Origin: QNFN01 sp033722135
GTDB lineage: Bacteria > Pseudomonadota > Gammaproteobacteria > QNFN01
Direction of reading: 5' to 3'
DNA length: 16,279 bases
NCBI GenBank assembly: GCA_033722135.1
Contig: JAWVZO010000039.1
Coordinates: 1-16,279, forward strand
Shown: piece after piece, positions 7,479 to 14,900 of the stretch
Layout: every line of letters begins with the position of its first letter
Numbering within the stretch: the stretch's first letter is position 1
Notes under the pieces: model-generated
The model's database searches: none
Told to the model about the DNA's origin: nothing
The model's input: only the letters and a program-made list of their open reading frames with translations
Translations under genes and position numbers: made by a program

Positions 7479-7759
7479 TAGTTGCCTTGCTCCTCGCGCT
7501 CGTCGCGGCCGAGGGTGCCGTACTCGAAGTACTTGAGAGTGGCGATGGTGGCGATGAAGCTGATCAGCGCGTAGACGAGCGCGATGTCGAGGAACGCGGG
7601 CCGGCCGGTGACGAAACCGAGCACGGCGATGCCGAGCACCGTGCTGGTGCCGAACATGTTGACCGCCAGGATACGGTCGAACAGCGAGGGCCCGCGCAGC
7701 GCGCGCACCAGCGCGAGCGCCATGGTCACCAGGATCAGGAGCAGCCCGGTGGCGTACAC
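7478..7759 (-). CDS. mnhF: Mnh/MrpF subunit
   Basis: This 93-residue membrane protein of the MnhF/PhaF family has the motif 'RALRGPSLFDRILAVNMFG' and three hydrophobic segments. It ends with 'KYFEYGTLGRDEREEQ', a charged cytoplasmic tail. It starts with GTG at 7757-7759, directly after the mnhE stop with no gap, and AAGGA lies eight bases upstream. MrpF is a small core subunit of the Mrp complex and a homologue of archaeal MbhB. Confidence 0.92.
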   Translation of the reverse strand: MYATGLLLILVTMALALVRALRGPSLFDRILAVNMFGTSTVLGIAVLGFVTGRPAFLDIALVYALISFIATIATLKYFEYGTLGRDEREEQGN

Positions 7760-8236
7760 CTAGTCCGTCCTTTCCATGCTCGTCACGCGCCGCGCCATCT
7801 CGCCCTCGCGCACCGCCTCGGCCGCCACCCGGCTCAGCGCGTGAACGACCACCTCGCCGTCACCGACGTCGAGCGACACCGTGCCCGGCGTCAGGGTGAT
7901 GGCGTTGGCGTAGATGGTCTCGCGCAGCGGGCTCATCTCCCCGGTCGGGACGCGGATCACGCTGCGCTGGATCGGCAGCTTCGGGTCGAGGACGCGGCGG
8001 ATGACGTCGATGTTCGACTTCACGATCTCGACCACCAGCCAGGGCCAGAAAGTCACGGCACGGCGCGAGAGGTGGACGGGTACCGATTCGTGGTCGACGA
8101 CGTCCATGCGGTGTGCGAGCCAGACGACGAGGCCGACCGACAGGGCACCGAAGGCGAGCAGCAGTGGCGTGTAGTGACCGGAGAGCGCCAGCCAGAACAG
8201 CGCCATGAACAGGCTCAGGTTGAGCAGGTGGAGCAT
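7760..8236 (-). CDS. mnhE: Mnh/MrpE subunit, first gene of the antiporter operon
   Basis: This 158-residue protein belongs to the MnhE/PhaE family. It has an N-terminal hydrophobic pair of helices ('MLHLLNLSLFMALFWLALSG' onward), then 'WLVVEIVKSNIDVIRRVLDP', and the diagnostic 'YANAITLTPGTVSLDV' followed by a soluble alpha/beta domain. MrpE is needed for assembly or full activity of the antiporter. I chose the ATG at 8234-8236 because it fits the family N terminus; the frame stays open upstream, but that sequence looks non-coding. Only a weak purine-rich site precedes it. The gap of about 220 bases upstream probably contains the operon promoter. Confidence 0.9.
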   Translation of the reverse strand: MLHLLNLSLFMALFWLALSGHYTPLLLAFGALSVGLVVWLAHRMDVVDHESVPVHLSRRAVTFWPWLVVEIVKSNIDVIRRVLDPKLPIQRSVIRVPTGEMSPLRETIYANAITLTPGTVSLDVGDGEVVVHALSRVAAEAVREGEMARRVTSMERTD

Positions 8237-8279
8237 GACTCGTGGGCGTTGTTTTTCGTTTCGCGACGACCTGCAGTCC

Positions 8280-8309
8280 ACTCTAGCCCGTAACGCCGCG
8301 GGGATAAAC
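8280..8309 (-). promoter_or_regulatory. Weak candidate promoter for the antiporter operon
   Basis: On the minus strand TTTATC and TAGAGT are separated by 17 bases, and the second box (8281-8286 region) ends about 45 bases before the mnhE start. Matches to the sigma-70 consensus are about 3/6 and 4/6, so this is only a candidate. No operator was recognised. Confidence 0.2.
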
Positions 8310-8394
8310 TGCGCGACCTCAACGAATTTCCCGATCCCGGAAACGGCCGAACGGACACCCACGCGCCCTGCGGACGGTGGGCACGCCGCCCGCA

Positions 8395-8446
8395 ACACGG
8401 CGCACGGGCGATACGACGGCGAACTGGCCCGCGCCCGCCGCCGTGT
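8395..8446 (-). terminator. GC-rich hairpin downstream of the PlsC-type gene
   Basis: ACACGGCG at 8395-8402 pairs perfectly with CGCCGTGT at 8439-8446. After a small bulge, CGGGCG (8405-8410) pairs with CGCCCG (8432-8437). This makes a 14-base-pair imperfect stem with a loop of about 21 bases. It begins 9 bases after the acyltransferase stop codon. No T-run follows on the minus strand, so it may be a non-classical terminator, an RNA-stabilising hairpin or an attenuator before the antiporter operon. Confidence 0.4.
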
Positions 8447-8455
8447 CCGGCAAGG

Positions 8456-9070
8456 TCAGAATCGCTCGGGATGGCGCGGGGTGAGGCCGTGGTAATGGGC
8501 CCTGATCCCGGCGAGGTCTTCGTCGAGCGAATCCCCCGGGTGCCACAGGGGACCCAGGACCAGGCGCCTGCGCCGGTAATCGAGGCCGGCGAGGAAAATC
8601 GGCACCCCGGCATCGCGCGCGATGTGCCAGAACCCGGTCTTCCAGCGCGTCACCTTGCTGCGCGTGCCCTCCGGGGTGATGACCAGCCACAACGACTGGC
8701 GTCGCACGAACTCGGCCGCCATCTGCTCGACGACGCCGTGGGCCGAGCGGCGGTCGATGGGCAGGCCACCGAGCCAGCGCATCACCCCACCGAACGGTGG
8801 CCGGAACAGCGTGTGCTTGCCCATCCAGTGGAGGTCGAGGCCGAGGGCGAACACGCCGGCCATGCCGATGACGAAGTCCCAGTTGGAGGTATGTGGCGCC
8901 GCCACGATGACCAGCTGGCGGCGATCGGGAACCTCGCCCTCGAAGCGCCACCCGAAAACCCCGAGGAGCGCCGCGCAGAGCCGTTGGGAGAGTCGGTTGC
9001 CGCGCCGCGGGACAGCGGGGCCGGGCTGCGGGATCGACGAGGTGGGGACACCGTCAGTCATTCTTGCCAT
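8456..9070 (-). CDS. PlsC-type lysophospholipid acyltransferase family protein
   Basis: This protein of about 204 residues belongs to the PlsC/LPLAT superfamily, which transfers acyl chains to lysophospholipids or related acceptors at the inner membrane. The catalytic HX4D motif is 'APHTSNWDFVIG' with His60 and Asp65. Block II/III is 'GKHTLFRPPFGGVMRWLGG' with 'GLPIDRR', and the substrate-binding block is 'ITPEGTRSKVTRWKTG' (EGTR at 134-137). The N-terminal 25 residues are Pro-rich and not conserved in type. Two ATG codons, at 9068-9070 and 9059-9061, are nearly equivalent as starts; neither has a good ribosome binding site. The short length fits the small subfamily often annotated simply as acyltransferase, rather than PlsC of about 240 residues. 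The acceptor is unknown. Confidence 0.88.
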   Translation of the reverse strand: MARMTDGVPTSSIPQPGPAVPRRGNRLSQRLCAALLGVFGWRFEGEVPDRRQLVIVAAPHTSNWDFVIGMAGVFALGLDLHWMGKHTLFRPPFGGVMRWLGGLPIDRRSAHGVVEQMAAEFVRRQSLWLVITPEGTRSKVTRWKTGFWHIARDAGVPIFLAGLDYRRRRLVLGPLWHPGDSLDEDLAGIRAHYHGLTPRHPERF

Positions 9071-9128
9071 TCTGCCAGAGGCCCGGTGCACGGCATACGG
9101 CCCGGGCGAGGGGATCGCCTCCGGCCGC

Positions 9129-9157
9129 TTGACTGCATGCGCCTGCCCTCGCACGAT
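9129..9157 (+). promoter_or_regulatory. Candidate promoter for the radical SAM gene
   Basis: TTGACT (5/6 match to a -35 box) is followed after 17 bases by CACGAT, a poor -10 box (3/6). It lies in the 141-base divergent gap, about 55 bases before the radical SAM start. Only the -35 box is convincing. Confidence 0.25.
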
Positions 9158-9211
9158 GACCTGTCCCGAGCGTGCCGGCGACCGCCGTCACCCCGACACG
9201 ACCCGAACGTC

Positions 9212-10105
9212 ATGCGTCACCTTCCGCTGCCCCTCCAGTACCGGGAACCGCTCTACCGGCCGCCGAGCGAGGCGCGTTCGCTGATTCTCCAGGCGACGAT
9301 CGGCTGCTCCTGGAACCGCTGCAGCTTCTGCGAGATGTATACCGACCGCAGGTTCCGGCCGCGGCCCGTCGACGAGGTGCTGGCGGAGATCGACGCCGTG
9401 GCTCGTCACCCCGTGCGCTTCCGTCGCGTCTTCCTCGCCGACGGCGACGCGCTGGTGCTCTCGAACCGCCGCCTGCTGCCGATCCTCGACGCGCTCCGGG
9501 AGCAACTCCCCGCGGTCACCCGCGTGGCCTGCTACGCCACGCCCGACAACCTGCTGCGCAAGTCGGTCGGGGAACTCGCCGCACTGCGCGAGGCCGGCCT
9601 GGGGCTCGTCTACCTCGGGATCGAGTCGGGCGACGACCTCCTCCTCGAGCGTATCGCCAAGGGCGCGACCCATGCGCAGACGGTCGCGGCGCTCGACCGG
9701 GCACGGGAAGCCGGGATCAGGCGTTCGGTGATGATCATCAACGGCCTGGGCGGACGCGCCCGGAGCGAACGCCACGCCGAGGCCTCGGCGGCGCTGCTGA
9801 ACGCGACCCAACCCGAGTACGCGTCGGTCCTGTCGCTGATGCTCCACGGAGACGGGCGGCGTCACCGGCGGGCCCTCGGTCACGACTGGGTTCCTCTCGA
9901 CGAGCACGGGTTGCTTACCGAGCTCCACCGCCTGCTCTCGGCCTGCGTGCTCGAGCGCACGCTGTTCCGCAGCAACCACGCCTCCAACCAGCTCGCGCTG
10001 GCCGGCACCCTCGACCGCGATCGCAAGCGGCTGCTCGGCGAGATCGAGGCCGTCCTGGAGGCCGGCGGGCCCCGCCCACGCGCCTCGGTCGCGCAGCGCC
10101 TGTAG
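9212..10105 (+). CDS. Radical SAM protein with CX4CX2C cluster motif
   Basis: This 297-residue protein has a single radical SAM core. The iron-sulfur motif 'GCSWNRCSFCEMY' places Cys32, Cys37 and Cys40 as CX4CX2C, one residue wider than the usual CX3CX2C. Other core elements are 'VFLADGDALVL' (about 73-83, strand 2), 'YLGIESGDD' (134-142, the GxIxGxxE-like element) and 'SVMIINGLGG' (172-181). No B12-binding, TRAM or SPASM domain is visible, and the C-terminal 80 residues have no Cys cluster. I recall anaerobe homologues with a similar 'GCSxNxCxFC' motif but no known function; the substrate is unknown. The ATG at 9212 has a weak ribosome site. Another in-frame ATG at 9137 is less likely, because it would add a Pro/Arg-rich leader. 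Confidence 0.85.
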   Translation: MRHLPLPLQYREPLYRPPSEARSLILQATIGCSWNRCSFCEMYTDRRFRPRPVDEVLAEIDAVARHPVRFRRVFLADGDALVLSNRRLLPILDALREQLPAVTRVACYATPDNLLRKSVGELAALREAGLGLVYLGIESGDDLLLERIAKGATHAQTVAALDRAREAGIRRSVMIINGLGGRARSERHAEASAALLNATQPEYASVLSLMLHGDGRRHRRALGHDWVPLDEHGLLTELHRLLSACVLERTLFRSNHASNQLALAGTLDRDRKRLLGEIEAVLEAGGPRPRASVAQRL

Positions 10106-10110
10106 CCGGG

Positions 10111-11304
10111 ATGCCAACCCCGATGAGCCGCGCCCCTTCGCTCGACCACGATGTCACGCGGCGCCTCCGCGAGCTGCTCGCGCGCCCGACCGCACCCTTC
10201 CGGGAGGCCGCGGTGCATGCGTGGATCGTCGCCCGTCTCGACCAAGCCGGCGTCCCCTGCTGCGAGGACCCGCACGGCAACCTGGTCATCGGCGCGGGTT
10301 CGATGGCGGCGTATCGCCGGGCCCTCGCGCGGCGGGAAGACGGACCGGCCGTGCTGCTCGTCGCGCACATGGATCACCCGGGATTCCATGGGGTCCGCTG
10401 GCTCGACGCGGACCGGTTGGCCGTGCGCTGGCACGGTGGAGGACCGGTCCGTCACCTCCGCGGGGCCCGGGCCTGGATCGGCCGCGACGGCACGGAACAG
10501 TGGCACGGCACCCTGCAGCAGCCGGTGCTGGCCGCGCACGGTCACGGCCTCGCAACGGCCGAGGTCGTCCTCGAACGGCCGTTGAGTCCGCGACCGGCCG
10601 CGCGCCGGCTGTACGGTGGCCTGGCATTTCGCGCCCCGACCTGGCGTGCCGGTCATCGACTCTACGCCAGGGCCGTCGACGATCTCGCCGGCGTGTTCGC
10701 CATCGTCGAGACGGTCTGCCGCAGGCAACCGCGCCGGCCCGGCTCGCCCCGGCTCTTCGGACTGTTGACCCGCGCCGAGGAGGTCGGCTTCGTCGGCATG
10801 CTCGCCCATCTGGACGGCGGCTGGCTCCAGCGGGCGCGTCGTCCCCTGATGTGCGTCAGCCTCGAGGCGTCGCGCCAGGGCCCCGGCGCCCGTCTCGGCC
10901 ACGGTCCCGTGGTACGCCTCGGCGATCGCCAGGGCCCGTTCGACCCGCGCCACACCCGGGTCCTCGACCAGCTCGCGTCACGGCTGCTGCCAGGGCATCA
11001 CCAACGCAAGCTGATGGATGGCGGCAGCTGCGAGGCCAGCGCGATGCTGGCCCACGGTCTCGCGGCCGCCGGCCTCGCCCTGCCCCTCGGGAACTACCAC
11101 AACCAGAATCTCGACGGCGGCCAGGACGCCTCCCCCGCCGGGGGGCCGGCCCCCGAGTTCGTCGACCTGCGCGACCTGGCCGGACTCCTCGCGCTCTGTG
11201 CCGGGCTGGCCCGACGCAGGTTTCCGGAGGACCCCTGGCACGGCGTGCGCCGCCGCCTGGACCGGCGGTTGCGGGGTGCCCGGTCCCGGCTCGCAGCGCG
11301 CTGA
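10111..11304 (+). CDS. M42-like metallopeptidase (aminopeptidase family)
   Basis: This 397-residue putative cytoplasmic zinc or cobalt peptidase has the ligand set of the M42/M28 clan in order: His86 in 'LLVAHMDHPGF', Asp190/Asp191 in 'RAVDDLAGVF', Glu223-Glu224 in 'TRAEEVGFVGM', Glu252 in 'VSLEAS' and His330 in 'GNYHNQN'. A segment like the M42 'GGTDA' region appears as 'MDGGSCEASAM'. The DDxxG and EEVGFxG spacing fits M42 better than M20. It is somewhat longer than usual M42 enzymes (about 350) owing to an Arg-rich C-terminal tail (after about 370). It starts 5 bases after the radical SAM stop, so the two are probably co-transcribed. A second ATG at 10123 is equally possible. The peptide substrate is unknown. 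Confidence 0.85.
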   Translation: MPTPMSRAPSLDHDVTRRLRELLARPTAPFREAAVHAWIVARLDQAGVPCCEDPHGNLVIGAGSMAAYRRALARREDGPAVLLVAHMDHPGFHGVRWLDADRLAVRWHGGGPVRHLRGARAWIGRDGTEQWHGTLQQPVLAAHGHGLATAEVVLERPLSPRPAARRLYGGLAFRAPTWRAGHRLYARAVDDLAGVFAIVETVCRRQPRRPGSPRLFGLLTRAEEVGFVGMLAHLDGGWLQRARRPLMCVSLEASRQGPGARLGHGPVVRLGDRQGPFDPRHTRVLDQLASRLLPGHHQRKLMDGGSCEASAMLAHGLAAAGLALPLGNYHNQNLDGGQDASPAGGPAPEFVDLRDLAGLLALCAGLARRRFPEDPWHGVRRRLDRRLRGARSRLAAR

Positions 11305-11314
11305 TCGGCCCGGT

Positions 11315-11956
11315 TCAGTCCACGAGGCCGAGGTGGAGGCGCAACTGCGCCCAGATCGCCTCCAGCGAGGGATCCAGGCTGTGGCCATCGGCGAGCAGCA
11401 GGAGTTGGGCGGCCCGGTTCCGGCGCAGGTAGTCGATGCTGCGCGCGTAGGGCACCGTCGGGTCGTCGATTCCGTGGACGACGAGCGCCGGGAGCTGGCG
11501 ACGGAACTTCACCGCGTCGTGGACCTCCAGGTCGTCGACGACGTCGTAATGGAGCCAGCGCTCGGCGCTGTCCGCCTCGGCCGGCAGGCGCAGGCGACCC
11601 TCGCGCCTCCAGTGGCGCATGGTCTCCGGACCGAACAGTTTCCCGAGCAGCGCCCCGAAGCCGAATGCCGGGGCAAGCAGCACCAGACGCGAGATGCGTG
11701 CGTCTCGCTCGGCCAGCAGCGCGGCGAGATAGCCCCCGAAACTCGAGCCGATCAGGGTGACACCGCCGTCTTCCTGATCCAGCAACGCCTCGACGACGCG
11801 CATCTGCCTGCTCAACGTGAGGCGCTCGAAATCACCGGCATTGAGATCGGGGACCTCGAGGTGGACGCCGTGAGCGGCCAGCCGGGCGGCGAACCAGGCG
11901 GCCTTGTGGGAACCGGGTCCGGAGGCAAAGCCGTGCAGGTAGAGACAACGGGGCAT
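11315..11956 (-). CDS. yqiA: YqiA-type alpha/beta-hydrolase (esterase)
   Basis: This 213-residue protein matches the YqiA/UPF0227 family, cytoplasmic esterases acting on short acyl-CoA or p-nitrophenyl esters in vitro. It begins 'MPRCLYLHGFASGPGSHKA', the typical family N terminus with the oxyanion 'LHGF'. The nucleophile elbow is 'LIGSSFGGYLA' with Ser72. The acid is Asp164 or Asp165 in 'VVHGIDDPTVPY', and the base is His192 in 'ADGHSL', so the catalytic triad is complete. The ATG at 11954-11956 gives the family N terminus; there is no clear ribosome binding site. It follows the hybrid kinase gene by 28 bases on the same strand and may be co-transcribed with it. It converges with the M42-like gene, with 10 bases between stop codons. 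Confidence 0.9.
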   Translation of the reverse strand: MPRCLYLHGFASGPGSHKAAWFAARLAAHGVHLEVPDLNAGDFERLTLSRQMRVVEALLDQEDGGVTLIGSSFGGYLAALLAERDARISRLVLLAPAFGFGALLGKLFGPETMRHWRREGRLRLPAEADSAERWLHYDVVDDLEVHDAVKFRRQLPALVVHGIDDPTVPYARSIDYLRRNRAAQLLLLADGHSLDPSLEAIWAQLRLHLGLVD

Positions 11957-11984
11957 GTTCGCGGCGGTTCGGGGAACGGTCCTG

Positions 11985-14900
11985 TCAGATTGACGCGCGG
12001 TAGGCGGCGAGTTCGCTACGCACCTTGGCGAACTCATCCACGAGCCCGCCGAGCAGGGCGGGGAGGTCCGGATCGCCCGTGTCCCGTTTCGCACGCTGGT
12101 GCACCGCCGCGCACCGCTCGCTGAACCGCCGCGCCCCGACGTTGGCGCTGCTCCCCTTCAGCGTGTGGGCGACGGTGACCAGCTCCTGGTCCCGCGTCTC
12201 GACGGCCCGCGCGAGCTGGGCGAGCCGCTCGGAAGTGTCGTCGAGGAAGGTGTCGATCAGCTCGACGAGGTCTTCGCCCATCACCTCGAGAAGCGCATCG
12301 AGGGTTGCGCGATCGACGGCCTCGCCCACCTCGCTTCCGTCCGTCGGGGACGCCTCCGGCAGCGCGTCACGCTCGCCTGCCCCGGACGCCGTTCCAGCAG
12401 GGGAAGCCGCCTGCGTCGGCGCGAGCTCCGCGAGTCGGGTGCGACACCAGTAGTCGACCTTCTGCTTGAGGTCGTTGATCCTTACCGGCTTGGCGAGGTA
12501 GTCGTCCATGCCCGCGGCCAGGCACTTCTCGCGTTCACCCCCCAGGGCATGGGCGGTCATCGCGACGATCGGCAGGTGATCGCCTTGCGCCTCCCTCGCC
12601 CTGAGTTCCGCGGTCGCGGTATAGCCGTCCATCACCGGCATCTGGCAGTCCATCAGGACCAGGTCGTAGCGCGTTCGCTGGACCGCGGAGAGCGCCTGCT
12701 GCCCATCGGTCACCGCGTCGGCCTCGTAGCCGAGCTTGCGGAGCATACCGGCGGCGACCTTCTGGTTGACCAGGTTGTCCTCGACGATCAGGATCCGGCC
12801 GGTCCGGGCCGTCTCGTGGTCGGCCCGTGCCCCGGACTCCAGCCCGGCCACCTTGATCAGGGTGTCGTAGAGCTGGGACTGGCTGACCGGCTTGTTCAGA
12901 TACCCCACGATGCCGCTGCGCATCGCCTCCTCGGCCGCGACCGAGCCACCGTAACGCGTCACCATGACCAGCTTCGGCGCACCGAACTCCGGGGCATCGC
13001 CGATCCGCCCCGCAAGCTCCATGCCGTCCATGCCGGGCATCAGCCGGTCGAGGATCACCAGCTCGAACGGGCGATCCTCCTCATCGGCCGCGATCCGCAA
13101 GCGCTCCAGCGCCTCGCCGCCGCTGGCGACCGCTTCGCACTCGACGTGCCAGGCGACGAGGAGACTCCGCAGGTAGGCACGGCTGACGGCGCTGTCGTCG
13201 ACGACCAGGACGCGCAGCCCCTCGAGCGATTCCCGGGCGGACGGGGCGATCACGATGGGCGCTTCTCCCTGGGCGGGCCGCAGCGGAATGGTGAACCAGA
13301 AACGGGTGCCGAGCTCGGGAGCCCCGTCGACGTCGATCTCGCCACCGAGCATTCGCACCAGCTGGGCGCAGATCGCCAGGCCGAGACCGGTCCCACCGTA
13401 ACGGCGCGTGATCGAACTGTCGGCCTGCGCGAACGGGGCGAACAGCGCATCGCGCTTGGCCGGGTCGAAACCGATACCGGTGTCCTCGACCTCGAAGCGG
13501 ACCGGGATGCCGCCATCCTGCCGGGCCGCGCCGTCGCCGGTCACGCGCAGGGTGATCCGCCCCTCGTTGGTGAACTTCAGGGCGTTGTCGACCAGGTTCG
13601 AGAGGACCTGGCGAATGCGCACCACGTCGCCCCGGAGCTGCCGTGGCAGACCGACGTCGACCTCGGTCTCCAGCGCCAGGCCGGCCGAGCGTGCACGCAC
13701 TCCGAACAGGTCACCGACCTCCCGGACGAGCTGGTCGATGTCGAAGTCGACGGACTCGATCTGCAATTGGCCCGCCTCGATCTTGGAGTAGTCGAGGAGG
13801 TCGTTGATCAGGGCCAGCAGGACGTCGCCCGAGGCATGGGCCATTTCGACGTACTCGAGCTGCTCGCCCTGCATCTCGCCGTCCTCGAGCAGCGAGAGCA
13901 TGCCGAGCAGGCCGTTGATATGGGTCCGGATCTCGTGGCTGGCGTTGGCGAGGAACTCGCCCTTGGCGCGATCGCCCCGCTCGGCGACGTTGCGCGCCTC
14001 CTCGAGCTCGCGCTCCATGGCCCGCCGTGCCCGCACCTCCTCCTCGAGCTTGGCGTTGGTTCGCCTCAGGTCGGCCGTGCGCGCGTCGACCCGCGCCTCG
14101 AGGCCGTCGAGGGTGCTCATGCGCAGGGTCTCGGCACGCATGCGCTCGATCTCGGTCTGCGCGCGCGAGGCCACGATCTGGATCAGCGACGACTGGATGT
14201 CCGCGGGGTCGATGGATGTCGCGTCGAGGAGCACCAGGATGCCGATCGGATTCTCGTTGGCATCGAGCAGCGGCGTGCCCGCGTAGCTGTCCACGCCCAT
14301 CTCCTGCAGCAGGCGATCCTCGGGGAACGCCTGCTGCACCCCGCTCGGGTAGAAGCAGACCTTGCGCTCGAGTACGTTCTCGCACGGCGTGCCCGGCAGA
14401 CGGTAGCTGATGTTTCCCGCGAGCTTGCCGTGGGCGTGCACGGCGAGTGTGCTCACCTGCCGGGGGTCCTCGGGGTCGACCTGGGCGATGAAGACGTACG
14501 CGTACCCGAGCCGGCGCCCGAGGAAATCGACCATGCCCTCGAAGAGCGGGACCCCCGATTTCGTCGACAGCAGCCGTGCGAGCTCGTCCAGCGCGCCGAT
14601 GTGACCGTCGTAGCGTCTGACCTGTCGCAGGTAGGCGACGACGAGGACCGCGAAGCCCAACAGGGCGAAACCGGCGAGGTAGACGAAGATGCGCGTGGCG
14701 TCGCGGATCTCGCGCATGTCCCGGGCATGCATCACGCGCGCGGCATCGAGCTGGGCGCCGAGCACCCTGTCGACCAGGCCGTCGGCCTCCAGGGCGGCGC
14801 GCTGCATGGCATTGTAGTTTTGGGAGCGATCGCCATCGTCGCTCTGCAACGGCGTGACGGTCCGTTCGAGCCACCGCGCCACCTCGGCCAGCTTGCGGTT

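Noticed and set aside
980..8236. Respiratory complex I or group 4 hydrogenase operon
   Set aside because: MnhE, F, G and B signatures are diagnostic for Mrp/Mnh modules, and no NuoB/C/D/H/I or hydrogenase subunit is present in the window.
8237..8398. 54-residue N-terminal extension of mnhE
   Set aside because: The frame is open, but the sequence is Arg/Ala-rich and absent from MnhE proteins; the ATG at 8234-8236 gives the normal first helix.
9081..9107. Inverted repeat GCCCGG...CCGGGC in the divergent gap as an operator
   Set aside because: Only six base pairs with a 15-base spacer; such repeats arise easily by chance at this GC content.
9172..10110. Long upstream extension of the M42-like gene running over the radical SAM gene
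   Set aside because: The extension is Pro/Arg-rich and lies in a different frame of a clear radical SAM gene; a start at 10111 or 10123 fits M42 length.
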